Positions 56,384 to 64,000 are shown, counted from the stretch's first letter. The stretch: DNA of 64,000 nucleotides from Mesorhizobium sp. SCN 65-20 (GCA_001724355.1 MEEF01000007.1:1-64000); one strand, 5' to 3'. Notes: generated by a model not told the origin, from the letters alone. Made by a program: numbers and translations.

Positions 56384-56612
56384 CCACCGAGCCTGCTACT
56401 CCGACGACGGCAAACACCGCCCTCGCATCCGTTCGCACACGAGCCGTGCGACGCGGATTCGAGCGCTGCGGATTCGGCAGCGCATCGGCCGCCTTTTCCC
56501 ATCTTCTTTGCGACACTACGCCGCGTCGCTTTTGAATGCGCGCGCGTCGTCCCATAACAAGCAGCACCCCAACGGTTGCGGCAAAGCTCAACACACTGAA
56601 AGCGAGACCGAA

Positions 56613-56915
56613 ATGGCAGACCTGATCATCGTTTACTGGCGCGACATCCCGGCGCAGGTGATCGTCAAGAAGGGCCGGCAGAACGCCAAGCGCGAACTGC
56701 CGCTGCGCTTCACCGAGGCGATCGACATGTGCGCCATGCGCACGGGGGCCGGCGACACGGACGCCTACTTGGCGGAGTGGCGCAAGGCCGATCCGCTGCC
56801 GGTCGGCGACGATCTCGAGGCGGAAGCCGACAAGGCCCTGGCGGAACTCGATGCGAAATTCACGCGGGAGCGGCTGGTCGCTCTCGTCAAAGCGGGCGGC
56901 AAGGAAGATGGTTGA
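56613..56915 (+). CDS. PF13769-type small protein ('virulence factor' family), first gene of the metVF operon
   Basis: This is a 100-residue protein beginning MADLIIVYWRDIPAQVIVKKGRQNAKRELPLRF, the signature of the family annotated as virulence factor. In alphaproteobacteria it repeatedly lies beside MetV and MetF-like genes (from memory), so its name is misleading and a link to folate or corrinoid chemistry is more likely. Its stop overlaps the MetV start by 8 bases, which shows translational coupling. Confidence 0.75.
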   Translation: MADLIIVYWRDIPAQVIVKKGRQNAKRELPLRFTEAIDMCAMRTGAGDTDAYLAEWRKADPLPVGDDLEAEADKALAELDAKFTRERLVALVKAGGKEDG

Positions 56916-57516
56916 TACCCAGCCGAAATCCAACTCGACGGCTCATCCCGTCGTCACTCAGGCGACGCTGGTCAAAAAGGCTGCGCCCAAGAGCGACTAC
57001 AAGCCAGCGGACGTGTCGCCCCAGCGACGCGTCCAGCGCAGCTACACCGTGCGGCTCTGGTCCGTGCGCAACTCCCGTCTGCTGGAGTGGTTCTACAGTC
57101 GTTTCGCCGACGCCTTCCTGAAGCTCCACCCGCTGTGGAAGAGGATCGGCTACGGCCGCGTCGAGGCGCCGGTTAAGTTCGTCGAGAAGCACGTGAAGGG
57201 CCTCATGTTCGACTGCCGCATGTGCGGCCAGTGCGTGCTCTCCTCGACCGGCATGTCATGCCCGATGAACTGCCCGAAGCAGCTTCGCAACGGCCCGTGC
57301 GGCGGCGTCAGGGCCAACGGCAACTGCGAGGTCGAGCCGGACATGCCCTGCGTTTGGGTGAAAGCCTGGGAAGGCTCGCGCAACATGGCGCAAGGCGACG
57401 CCATCCTCAACGTCCAGAAACCGGTCGACCAGTCACTGCGCGAAACCTCAGCCTGGTTGAGGGTAACGGCCCAGGCCGCCGCCGCGCGTGAAACCGCCAA
57501 CAAGGAAGTCGCATGA
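56908..57516 (+). CDS. metV: MetV, cysteine-rich partner of methylenetetrahydrofolate reductase
   Basis: This is a 202-residue protein with eight cysteines (C103, C106, C109, C118, C122, C131, C140, C148) in the MetV C-terminal pattern (CRMCGQC, SCPMNCPK, NGPCGG). In acetogens MetV pairs with MetF and carries Fe-S clusters for electron transfer. Here it overlaps both the upstream small gene and metF (ATGA at 57513). Its presence in an aerobic-type alphaproteobacterium suggests methyl-H4folate oxidation towards methylene-H4folate. Confidence 0.82.
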   Translation: MVDTQPKSNSTAHPVVTQATLVKKAAPKSDYKPADVSPQRRVQRSYTVRLWSVRNSRLLEWFYSRFADAFLKLHPLWKRIGYGRVEAPVKFVEKHVKGLMFDCRMCGQCVLSSTGMSCPMNCPKQLRNGPCGGVRANGNCEVEPDMPCVWVKAWEGSRNMAQGDAILNVQKPVDQSLRETSAWLRVTAQAAAARETANKEVA

Positions 57517-58613
57517 CCCCGCCTCGCCCGCGCCATCCCGACGAGAACCCGCACGGCATCGACCTGCCGCTCGAACCACAGCCCGGCCATTCATCGCGCG
57601 GCCGGCTCGAGCGCGTGCTTCGCCGCGGCGAGTTCGCCGTGACCACCGAGCTCAACCCGCCCGACAGCGCTAACCCCGAAGATGTCTACGACCGGGCGAA
57701 GATCTTCGACGGCTGGGTCGACGGCATCAATGCGGTCGACGCCTCCGGCGCCAACTGCCACATGTCCTCGGTCGGCATCTGCGCCCTGCTCACGCGCATG
57801 GGCTACGCCCCGATCATGCAGATCGCATGCCGCGACAAGAACCGCATCGCCATCCAGGGCGATGTTCTGGGCGCTGCCGCGATGGGGGTGGCCAACATCC
57901 TTTGCCTCACCGGCGACGGCGTCCAGGCCGGCGACCAGCCCGGCGCCAAGCCGGTCTTCGACCTCGATTCGATGTCGCTCCTCGAAACCATCCGCATCAT
58001 GCGCGACAACGGCAAGTTCCTCTCGGGACGAAAGCTGACGACACCGCCGCAGCTCTTCCTTGGCGCCGCGGTAAATCCATTTGCACCGCCCTTCGATTTT
58101 CGACCCATCCACCTCGGCAAGAAGATCGCCGCCGGCGCGCAGTTCGTGCAGACGCAGTATTGCTTCGACGTGCCGATGTTCAAAACCTTCATGCAGAAGG
58201 CGCGAGATCTCGGCCACACAGAGAAGGTTTTCATCCTCTGCGGCGTCGGGCCGCTCGCCTCGGCCAAGACAGCCAAGTGGATCCGGTCGAACGTGCCGGG
58301 CATCCACATCCCCGACTCGGTCATCACGCGGCTCGAAGGCGCGCAGGACCAGAAGAAGGAAGGCAAGCAGATCTGCATCGACATCATCAACGAGGTGAAG
58401 GAGATCGCAGGCGTCTCCGGCGTCCACGTGATGGCCTATCGCCAGGAGGAATATGTCGCCGAGATCGTCGACGAATCGGGCGTATTGAAAGGCCGCCGGC
58501 CATGGAAGCGCGAAAGCCGTCGCGACGACCAGCTCGTCGCCGACCGGCTCGACCACCTTCTGCACGACGACGTCACAGAATCCCAGGTCGACATGGTGAA
58601 GACCGCGCATTGA
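57513..58613 (+). CDS. metF: Methylenetetrahydrofolate reductase-type protein (MetF)
   Basis: This is a 366-residue TIM-barrel flavoprotein with MetF family motifs: the N-terminal TTELNPP active-site Glu region, LCLTGDG, and QTQYCFDV near the folate site. It is longer than typical MetF by about 60 residues. Coupled translationally to MetV, it likely runs as a MetVF complex and links corrinoid-derived methyl groups to the C1 pool. The in vivo direction (oxidation versus synthesis) is inferred from the neighbours. Confidence 0.85.
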   Translation: MTPPRPRHPDENPHGIDLPLEPQPGHSSRGRLERVLRRGEFAVTTELNPPDSANPEDVYDRAKIFDGWVDGINAVDASGANCHMSSVGICALLTRMGYAPIMQIACRDKNRIAIQGDVLGAAAMGVANILCLTGDGVQAGDQPGAKPVFDLDSMSLLETIRIMRDNGKFLSGRKLTTPPQLFLGAAVNPFAPPFDFRPIHLGKKIAAGAQFVQTQYCFDVPMFKTFMQKARDLGHTEKVFILCGVGPLASAKTAKWIRSNVPGIHIPDSVITRLEGAQDQKKEGKQICIDIINEVKEIAGVSGVHVMAYRQEEYVAEIVDESGVLKGRRPWKRESRRDDQLVADRLDHLLHDDVTESQVDMVKTAH

Positions 58614-58655
58614 CGCCCTTCGGGTAGCCTTCGCGCTTGAACAAGAACAGATAAC

Positions 58656-58677
58656 GATATAAAGAAATCTTTATATC
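58656..58677 (+). promoter_or_regulatory. Palindromic operator upstream of the methyl-H4folate:corrinoid methyltransferase
   Basis: Perfect 10-base arms (GATATAAAGA and its complement) flank AA, containing the ATAAAGA-N2-TCTTTAT core also seen at 40785-40800. A possible -35 (TTGAAC, 58637-58642) lies upstream. The gene start is 14 bases beyond. The shared core suggests one repressor for both methyltransferase genes. Confidence 0.65.
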
Positions 58678-58691
58678 TACGGAGAGGTTCC

Positions 58692-59660
58692 ATGACCCGC
58701 ACGATCGTTGCCTCGGCAACCAAGGAAATCATCATCGGCTTCGATCAGCCCTTCTGCGTGATCGGCGAGCGCATCAATCCGACCGGGCGCAAGAAGCTCG
58801 CGGCCGAGATGCAGGCCGGCAATTTCGAGACCGTGATCAAGGACGCACTGGAGCAGGCTGCCGCTGGCGCCACCATGCTCGACGTCAATGCCGGTGTCAC
58901 CGCCGTCGACCCGAACGCCACCGAGCCGGGCCTTCTCGTGCAGACGCTGGAGATCGTGCAGAACCTCGTCGACCTGCCGCTGTCGATCGACAGCTCCGTC
59001 ACCGCCGCCATCGAGGCCGGCCTCAAGGTCGCCAAGGGCCGCCCGCTGGTCAACTCGGTCACCGGCGAGGAGGAGAAGCTCGAGGCCATCCTGCCGCTGG
59101 TCAAGAAGTACAACGTGCCGGTCGTCGCCATCTCCAACGACGAGACCGGCATCTCCATGGATCCAGACGTGCGCTTCGCGGTCGCCAAGAAGATCGTCGA
59201 GCGCGCCGCCGACTACGGCATCCCCGCCCACGACGTGGTCGTCGACCCGCTGGTCATGCCGATCGGCGCGCTGGGTGATGCAGGCCGTCAGGTGTTCCAG
59301 CTGCTCTACCGCCTGCGAAACGAATTGAAGGTCAACACCACCTGCGGCCTGTCGAACATCTCCTTCGGCCTGCCGCACCGCCACGGCATCAACGGCGCCT
59401 TCATCCCGATGGTGATCGGCGCCGGCATGACCTCGGCCATCATGAACCCCTGCCGCCCGCAGGAGATGGAAGCGGTGCGGGGCGCCAACGTGCTCAACGG
59501 CACCGACGCCAACTGCACGACCTGGATCAAGACCTACAAGGACTACAAGCCGGGCGAACACGCCGCTCCGGCGCCGGCCGCCGTGACGTCGCCTGCTGAA
59601 GGTGCCGCCGCCGGCGGACGCCGCCGCGGTGGTCGTGAAGCCCGCATGGCAAGGGGATAG
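58692..59660 (+). CDS. Methyltetrahydrofolate:corrinoid methyltransferase (AcsE/MtgA-like)
   Basis: This is a 322-residue pterin-binding TIM-barrel protein with family motifs CVIGERINPTGRKK, LDVNAG, IDSSVTAAIEAGL, SISNDETGIS and NISFGLPHR. It transfers the methyl group between the corrinoid protein and tetrahydrofolate, as MtgA or AcsE do. The C-terminus (305-322) is an Arg/Gly-rich tail. It is separated from the activator gene by a repeat-bounded GIY-YIG gene. It has its own palindromic operator. Confidence 0.88.
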   Translation: MTRTIVASATKEIIIGFDQPFCVIGERINPTGRKKLAAEMQAGNFETVIKDALEQAAAGATMLDVNAGVTAVDPNATEPGLLVQTLEIVQNLVDLPLSIDSSVTAAIEAGLKVAKGRPLVNSVTGEEEKLEAILPLVKKYNVPVVAISNDETGISMDPDVRFAVAKKIVERAADYGIPAHDVVVDPLVMPIGALGDAGRQVFQLLYRLRNELKVNTTCGLSNISFGLPHRHGINGAFIPMVIGAGMTSAIMNPCRPQEMEAVRGANVLNGTDANCTTWIKTYKDYKPGEHAAPAPAAVTSPAEGAAAGGRRRGGREARMARG

Positions 59661-59667
59661 TGATTTG

Positions 59668-60217
59668 GTGCGTCCTTCGAGGCTCGCCTTCGACAGGCTC
59701 AGGCTCGCACCTCAGGATGAGGACCGCTTCGGTACGTCCATCTTTCTGAGACCGAGGGACGCATCCTTCGCATCAGCCCTGTTTCGGAACCAAGTGTCCG
59801 CGACGCGAAAGAGCCGGAAGCGCCTCATACGCCAAAGCGATGAGCGCTTCCTTTTTTCTTCTCGACCATCCCTTGATTTGACGTTCACGGGCAATCGCGT
59901 CCGTGATCCTGTCGTACGTTTCAGTAAAGACGAGAACAGCCGGCCTGCGCCGGGCCGTATAGCTGTCGATGGGCAAGTTGTTGTGTTCCCAAACTCGCGC
60001 CTCTATGGCTTGTTTCGTCGAACCGACATAGTAACTGCCGTCAGCACATCGAAGGATGTAAACGGTCATCTCGAATTGCATACGCCAAGCCCGCTAACTT
60101 CGCACCCAAATCGAACGGTTGACGATACCACTGCTGTGAGGTCTCCGCGACTGGCGTTGGGCGGCTGCGCCCTCCCTCATCCTGAGGTGCGAGCGAAGCG
60201 AGCCTCGAAGGACGCAC
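59668..60217. mobile_element. Inverted-repeat-bounded insertion carrying a GIY-YIG nuclease gene
   Basis: The two ends (59668-59722 and 60175-60217) are inverted copies of one repeat (GTGCGTCCTTCGAGGCTCGC ... ACCTCAGGATGAGG), the first with a longer centre. Only a GIY-YIG nuclease gene lies between. The unit splits the methyltransferase and activator genes. The right arm contains AAGGA and provides the ribosome site of the activator. The repeat family is widespread in Rhizobiales (from memory). Mobility is inferred, not shown; I see no clear target duplication. Confidence 0.45.
59773..60081 (-). CDS. Single-domain GIY-YIG nuclease (UPF0213/YhbQ-like)
   Basis: This is a 102-residue protein with the GIY-YIG pattern VYILRCADGSYYVGST near its start, an Arg in ARVWEHNN, and a Glu/Arg-rich stretch ARERQIKGWSRRKKEALI. 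Stand-alone GIY-YIG proteins of this size are widespread and their role is unclear. It is encoded on the minus strand inside the repeat-bounded segment, opposite to the surrounding operon. Start 60081 or 60069. Confidence 0.82.
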   Translation of the reverse strand: MQFEMTVYILRCADGSYYVGSTKQAIEARVWEHNNLPIDSYTARRRPAVLVFTETYDRITDAIARERQIKGWSRRKKEALIALAYEALPALSRRGHLVPKQG

Positions 60218-60221
60218 GATC

Positions 60222-62327
60222 ATGAACTCTCCCGCCAACATCACCGACCCGCTGGTGCTCTTCATGCCTTCGGGCAAGCGCGGCCGGTTCCCGGTGGGAA
60301 CGCCGGTGCTCGACGCGGCACGCCAGCTCGGCGTCTATGTCGAGAGCGTGTGCGGCGGGCGCGCCACCTGCGGGCGCTGCCAGATCGAAGTCCAGGAAGG
60401 CAATTTCGCCAAGCACAAGATCGTCTCGTCCAACGACCACATCTCGCCCAAGGGCCCCAAGGAGGAGCGCTACGAGCGTGTGCGCGGCCTGCCCGACGGG
60501 CGCCGCCTGTCGTGCTCCGCCACCATCCAGGGCGACCTCGTCATCGACGTGCCGCAAGACACGGTCATCAACGCGCAGGTGGTGCGCAAGGCAGCCACAG
60601 ATCGCGTCATCGAGCGCAATGCCGCCGTGCAGCTCTGCTATGTCGAGGTGGAAGAACCCGACATGCACAAGCCGCTCGGCGACCTCGACCGCCTGAAGGC
60701 CGCGCTCGAGAAGGACTGGGGCTGGAAGGAACTGCTGGTCGCGCCGCACCTCATCCCGCAGATCCAGAAGATCCTCCGCACCAAGCTGCCGGACCAGCCG
60801 GAGGTCAGCCCGGGCAAGTGGGGTGTGACCGCCGTCGTTCACCGCGACATGGATTCGTCGCGGCCCTTTATCATCGGCCTCTACCCCGGCCTCAAGAACG
60901 AGGCCTACGGCATCGCCTGCGACATCGGCTCGACGACGATCGCGATGCACCTCGTGTCGCTGCTGTCCGGCCGCATCGCCGCCTCCTCGGGCACGTCGAA
61001 CCCGCAGATCCGTTTCGGCGAAGACCTGATGAGCCGCGTGTCCTACGTGATGATGAATCCGGACGGACGCGAGGCCATGACCAAGGCCGTGCGCGAGGCC
61101 GTCAACACGCTGATCGGCAAGGTCTGCGATGAAGGCGGGGTCGACCGGCACGACATCTTCGATTGCGTGTTCGTCGCCAACCCGATCATGCACCATCTGT
61201 TCCTGGGCATCGACCCGACGGAGCTCGGACAGGCGCCGTTCGCGCTCGCCGTCTCGGGCGCGCTGCAATACTGGGCCCATGAACTCGACATCGACGTCAG
61301 CCGCGGCGCGCGCCTCTACACCCTGCCCTGCATCGCCGGGCATGTCGGCGCCGACGCCGCGGGCGCAACGCTGTCCGAGGGACCGTACCGCCAGGACAAG
61401 ATGATGCTACTGGTCGACGTCGGCACCAATGCCGAGATCGTGCTCGGCAACAAGGACCGCGTCGTGGCCGCATCCTCCCCGACCGGCCCGGCCTTCGAGG
61501 GCGCCGAGATTTCGTCCGGCCAGCGCGCCGCACCGGGCGCCATCGAGCGCGTCCGCATCGATCCGGAAACGCTGGAGCCGCGCTACCACGTGATCGGCAC
61601 CGAGCAGTGGTCGGACGAGCCCGGCTTCGACGAGGCCTCGTGGAAGACCGGGGTTACCGGCATCTGCGGATCGGCGATCATCGAGGTCGTGGCCGAGATG
61701 TACCTTTCGGGCATCATCTCGGAAGACGGCGTCATCGACGGTTCGCTCGCAGCCAAAAGCCCGCGCATCATCCCGAACGGACGCACCTTCTCCTACCTGC
61801 TGCGCGAAGGCCGGCAGGGCGAACCGCGCATCACCGTCACGCAGAACGACGTGCGCGCCATCCAGCTTGCCAAGGCGGCGCTCTATGCAGGCGTCAAGCT
61901 GCTGATGGAAAAGCAGGGCGCCGAGACGGTCGACGCGATCCGCTTCGCCGGAGCGTTCGGGTCGTTCATCGATCCGAAATACGCCATGGTGCTCGGCCTG
62001 ATCCCCGATTGCGATCTCGCCGAGGTCAAGGCCGTCGGCAACGCAGCAGGCACCGGCGCGCTGATGGCGCTTCTCAATCGCGACCATCGCCGCGAGATCG
62101 AACGCGAGGTCGGACGCATCGAGAAGATCGAGACCGCGCTCGAGCCGCACTTCCAGCAGCTCTTCATCGACGCCATGGCGCTGCCGAACAAGGTCGATCC
62201 TTTCCCCAAGCTCTCCGAACAGGTCAAGCTGCCGCCGCGCAGGGCGACGAGCGAGACGGAAGCCGATGCTGCCGCGCCACGGCGCCGATCGCGCGAGGAG
62301 CGCGCCGCACGGCGCACGCGGGACTGA
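60222..62327 (+). CDS. Reductive activator of corrinoid proteins (2Fe-2S/ASKHA, RACo-like)
   Basis: This is a 701-residue protein. An N-terminal [2Fe-2S] ferredoxin domain has C44-x5-C50-x2-C53-x44-C98, followed by a linker and a large ASKHA-type ATPase domain (DUF4445) with CDIGSTTIAM and later GTNAEIVLG and GSFIDPKYA motifs. Such proteins use ATP to reduce Co(II) back to Co(I) in corrinoid carriers. The C-terminal 17 residues (685-701) are Arg-rich. Its ribosome site, AAGGA, is inside the insertion's right arm. A clear terminator follows. Confidence 0.87.
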   Translation: MNSPANITDPLVLFMPSGKRGRFPVGTPVLDAARQLGVYVESVCGGRATCGRCQIEVQEGNFAKHKIVSSNDHISPKGPKEERYERVRGLPDGRRLSCSATIQGDLVIDVPQDTVINAQVVRKAATDRVIERNAAVQLCYVEVEEPDMHKPLGDLDRLKAALEKDWGWKELLVAPHLIPQIQKILRTKLPDQPEVSPGKWGVTAVVHRDMDSSRPFIIGLYPGLKNEAYGIACDIGSTTIAMHLVSLLSGRIAASSGTSNPQIRFGEDLMSRVSYVMMNPDGREAMTKAVREAVNTLIGKVCDEGGVDRHDIFDCVFVANPIMHHLFLGIDPTELGQAPFALAVSGALQYWAHELDIDVSRGARLYTLPCIAGHVGADAAGATLSEGPYRQDKMMLLVDVGTNAEIVLGNKDRVVAASSPTGPAFEGAEISSGQRAAPGAIERVRIDPETLEPRYHVIGTEQWSDEPGFDEASWKTGVTGICGSAIIEVVAEMYLSGIISEDGVIDGSLAAKSPRIIPNGRTFSYLLREGRQGEPRITVTQNDVRAIQLAKAALYAGVKLLMEKQGAETVDAIRFAGAFGSFIDPKYAMVLGLIPDCDLAEVKAVGNAAGTGALMALLNRDHRREIEREVGRIEKIETALEPHFQQLFIDAMALPNKVDPFPKLSEQVKLPPRRATSETEADAAAPRRRSREERAARRTRD

Positions 62328-62346
62328 ACCGACAATTTCTCCCCAT

Positions 62347-62371
62347 AGCGGCGCCCCGGCGCCGCTTTTTT
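62347..62371 (+). terminator. Rho-independent terminator after the corrinoid activator gene
   Basis: AGCGGCGCC and GGCGCCGCT form a 9-bp stem with a short CC centre and run into TTTTTT. It lies 20 bases after the activator stop and closes the methyl-transfer operon. Confidence 0.85.
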
Positions 62372-62536
62372 CATCGTGGACAAGACGTTGCGGAGATGTT
62401 TCCGTAGCGTAACCGTTCTGCCACGCGCTGCCGGCAGAACGAAATCGGGACGAAACAGGGTCGACCTACCTTCCGAGCATCGAACCGCCGCCTGTGGGGC
62501 CTCTCCGCGTCGGCACCAGGATGAAAGGAAGACACC

Positions 62537-62716
62537 ATGTCGATCATGAGTTCGATCGGCCGCTATGGTGCGGCCATCCGCAAGGCGCGTCGCGATGCCA
62601 AGACCGTGCGCTCCATCAGCGAGCTTTCCCCCGAGATCCAGAAGGATATCGGTTGGCCAGCCTATGACGGGGAGCCGAGACGGTCGCTGTTTTCGACCAT
62701 CGTTGCGGGGCGCTGA
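62537..62716 (+). CDS. Small DUF1127-like protein (59 residues)
   Basis: This 59-residue basic protein begins MSIMSSIGRYGAAIRKARRD and contains SISELSPEIQKDIGWPAY, the same (L/S)PxEIQxxxGW core found in the next two small proteins. The core recalls the DUF1127 tail (...DIG). GAAAGGAAG precedes the ATG. Small Arg-rich DUF1127-type proteins in rhizobia affect RNA turnover, phosphate or carbon responses in a few studied cases; no such role can be read here. Confidence 0.75.
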   Translation: MSIMSSIGRYGAAIRKARRDAKTVRSISELSPEIQKDIGWPAYDGEPRRSLFSTIVAGR

Positions 62717-62750
62717 CCCCTAGCTGGGCAAGTGTTTCGAAAATACCCCA

Positions 62751-62793
62751 AATCTGAAACACAATCGCATCCACGCGAGATCAATCTGAAACA
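62751..62793 (+). promoter_or_regulatory. Direct repeat upstream of the second small protein
   Basis: AATCTGAAACA occurs at 62751 and 62783, exactly 32 bases apart (about three helical turns). The similarity extends as AATCTGAAACA-N-AA-N-CG-N-AT. It lies 80-125 bases before the ATG at 62875, as an activator or regulator site would. Confidence 0.45.
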
Positions 62794-62874
62794 GAAGCGA
62801 ATGTAATCTTCTGCCGGGTCGGTGGCGCATTCAGTATTGCGTAGCGCCGCCGCCCCTTCTTTCGGGAGATCATC

Positions 62875-63177
62875 ATGTCCATCATCGGAGAGTTCCACCA
62901 GTTCGGTGCGGTGCTCAGGCATTTGCGCCGCGACAGTCGCATCGAGGCGATGATGGACGGCTTGCCGCGCGAGTTGCAGGTCGAACTCGGCTGGATCGAC
63001 GGGCCGAACCCGCATGGACGCGGCGTCGCCGGCCAGGTGCACAAATATGGCCGCGTGGCCATGCTGATGGACAAGCTGCCCATCGACATACAGGCGGAAC
63101 TGGGCTGGCCTGTAGGGCCGCTCGCCAAGGCTGCGAATGTCATTGCCTTCGACGGGCGGAAAGCCCGCTGCGCGTGA
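62875..63177 (+). CDS. Small protein with two copies of the LPxELQxELGW motif
   Basis: This is a 100-residue protein with an internal repeat: LPRELQVELGWIDGP and LPIDIQAELGWPVGP. The start MSIIGEFHQFGAVLRHLRRDSR resembles the 59-residue neighbour. GGGAG lies 7 bases upstream of the ATG. The duplicated motif suggests tandem fusion of two units of the neighbouring family. Function unknown; a DUF1127-like RNA- or membrane-linked role is possible. Confidence 0.8.
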   Translation: MSIIGEFHQFGAVLRHLRRDSRIEAMMDGLPRELQVELGWIDGPNPHGRGVAGQVHKYGRVAMLMDKLPIDIQAELGWPVGPLAKAANVIAFDGRKARCA

Positions 63178-63303
63178 CCTTCGCCGACAAGGTCAGGATA
63201 TTGCTGCTTCGCCGCAGTTCGGGCCGGCATGGCCCAGCCGCCCCGGTGCAGAGCATCGCTCCGATGCCGGTCCGGCGCCGGGGCTGACACCACAGGACAC
63301 GGG

Positions 63304-63498
63304 ATGGTTACCGAGATGCCATTCTTCGACGAACTCGGCCGCGCGGGAGCGCGCTACAGACACGCGCGGCGGGCCCGTCAGACTGCCCGCATCATGAATG
63401 CGCTTCCGATCGAGATCCAGCGCGACCTCGACTGGAACCCGCCGCCGTCGCTCATGGCGAAAGTCTACCGCTCGTTGTCGGGCGCAATGCGGCGCTGA
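63304..63498 (+). CDS. Third small protein of the LPxEIQ family (64 residues)
   Basis: This is a 64-residue basic protein with MNALPIEIQRDLDWNPPPS, a variant of the same core in which the Gly before Trp is Asp. The N-terminus is amphipathic and Arg-rich (ARYRHARRARQTARI). AGGAC is 6 bases ahead of ATG 63304; ATG 63316 is an alternative. Together with 62537 and 62875 it forms a local family of three. Confidence 0.7.
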   Translation: MVTEMPFFDELGRAGARYRHARRARQTARIMNALPIEIQRDLDWNPPPSLMAKVYRSLSGAMRR

Positions 63499-63575
63499 CA
63501 CGGCCAGGCCCGGTTCATACCGCCATCGAGATCGGGTACCTTCGTCGGACGAGCATCCATCAGGGAGGCGCTGCC

Positions 63576-63872
63576 ATGGCTGCCTATCTCATCGCCGATG
63601 TCGATGTCACCGACGCCGCCACTTTCGAAGAGTACAAGCGCGACGTACCCGCGACCGAGCAGCGCTATGGCGGAAGATATCTCGCGCGCGGTGGCGCGAC
63701 CAAGGTGCTGGAGGGCGACTGGCAACCGCACCGCCTCATCATCCTGGAGTTTCCGGACATGGACTCGCTGATGCGCTGGTACGAATCGCCGGAATACGCA
63801 CGCCTCAAGGCGATCCGCGAGCGGAGCGCCCGCACGAGGATCATCGTGCTGGAAGGCGTTCTGCCAGCCTAG
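63576..63872 (+). CDS. DUF1330 protein
   Basis: This is a 98-residue protein of the DUF1330 family (dimeric ferredoxin-like fold), recognised by AAYLIADVDVTDAATFEEYKRDVP and the GGRYLARGG and YARLKAIRE segments. The family is widespread in alphaproteobacteria with no firm role. GGGAGG lies just upstream of the ATG. It is separate from the small protein genes by 77 bases. Confidence 0.88.
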   Translation: MAAYLIADVDVTDAATFEEYKRDVPATEQRYGGRYLARGGATKVLEGDWQPHRLIILEFPDMDSLMRWYESPEYARLKAIRERSARTRIIVLEGVLPA

Positions 63873-63898
63873 GCCAGGCTCGCTCCGACGGCCGCCGT

Positions 63899-63920
63899 GC
63901 CGCCCCAGGGGCGGGGCGGC
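63899..63920. terminator. Hairpin between DUF1330 and the convergent partial gene
   Basis: GCCGCCCC (63899-63906) pairs with GGGGCGGC (63913-63920) around a 6-base loop. The flanking genes converge, so shared termination is likely. Confidence 0.5.
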
Positions 63921-63933
63921 AAAGCCAAGAGTC

Positions 63934-64000
63934 TCAGAACTTGCCAGTCAGATTGAACGTCTCGAACGCCGCGCGGATGTGCTCCGCCGCTGCCTTGACC
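63934..64000 (-). CDS. C-terminal end of an unidentified protein (partial)
   Basis: Reading from the window edge, the minus strand encodes VKAAAEHIRAAFETFNLTGKF and then TGA. The segment looks like a genuine C-terminal helix and tail. No family is recognised from 21 residues, and the rest lies outside the window. Confidence 0.5.
   Translation of the reverse strand, partial: VKAAAEHIRAAFETFNLTGKF

Overview
The window (about 64 kb, high GC, densely coding) reads as chromosomal DNA of a Rhizobiales alphaproteobacterium, most likely Phyllobacteriaceae close to Mesorhizobium or Aminobacter. The grounds are the very-long-chain fatty acid lipid A locus at the left edge (KAS, KAS, alcohol dehydrogenase, LpxXL), several intergenic palindromic repeats of rhizobial type, and the overall gene families. 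Genus is an inference. No rRNA, tRNA, CRISPR array, prophage or classical insertion sequence was seen.

Layout. 1-3.5 kb: end of the acpXL-lpxXL locus. 3.6-8.1 kb: a three-subunit molybdopterin/Fe-S/membrane-anchor oxidoreductase of SoeABC/DmsABC type. 9.1-11.8 kb: a Tat-exported flavin amine oxidase, a c-type cytochrome and an exported RidA protein. 11.9-18.3 kb: an M20 peptidase and a peptide-type ABC transporter. 18.3-28.6 kb: TerB, TauE/SafE, cobQ with a cupin of the DMSP-lyase superfamily, acyl-CoA dehydrogenase, 3-hydroxyisobutyrate dehydrogenase, a candidate structured RNA, phasin, class III aminotransferase and MFS transporter. 28.7-34.9 kb: MttB-family methyltransferase, RidA, dimethylglycine-dehydrogenase-like flavoprotein and a DddP-like M24 protein. 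35-50.6 kb: mixed housekeeping and regulatory genes, including a homocysteine methyltransferase (40.8 kb), PadR, an ECF sigma factor coupled to a vWA protein, and a CynX-type transporter with its GntR regulator. 50.6-62.4 kb: a corrinoid methyl-transfer region. 62.5-63.9 kb: small proteins sharing a short motif.

How the genes work together. The 51.5-62.3 kb region holds the parts of a corrinoid/tetrahydrofolate demethylation pathway: a non-pyrrolysine MttB homologue, a corrinoid protein (DxHxxG), a DUF1638 protein, a PF13769-type protein, MetV, MetF, a methyl-H4folate:corrinoid methyltransferase and a 2Fe-2S/ASKHA corrinoid activator. A second MttB homologue sits 23 kb away beside a dimethylglycine-dehydrogenase-like enzyme, which suggests stepwise demethylation of a betaine-type compound with methyl groups entering the folate pool. 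A homocysteine methyltransferase and cobQ fit the same methyl/cobalamin economy. Two of these genes share a palindromic operator (ATAAAGA-N2-TCTTTAT), and five of the pathway proteins carry Arg/Gly-rich terminal tails. This dispersed, aerobic-type methyl-transfer system is the best candidate for an under-described system here. The periplasmic amine oxidase-cytochrome-RidA module is the second.
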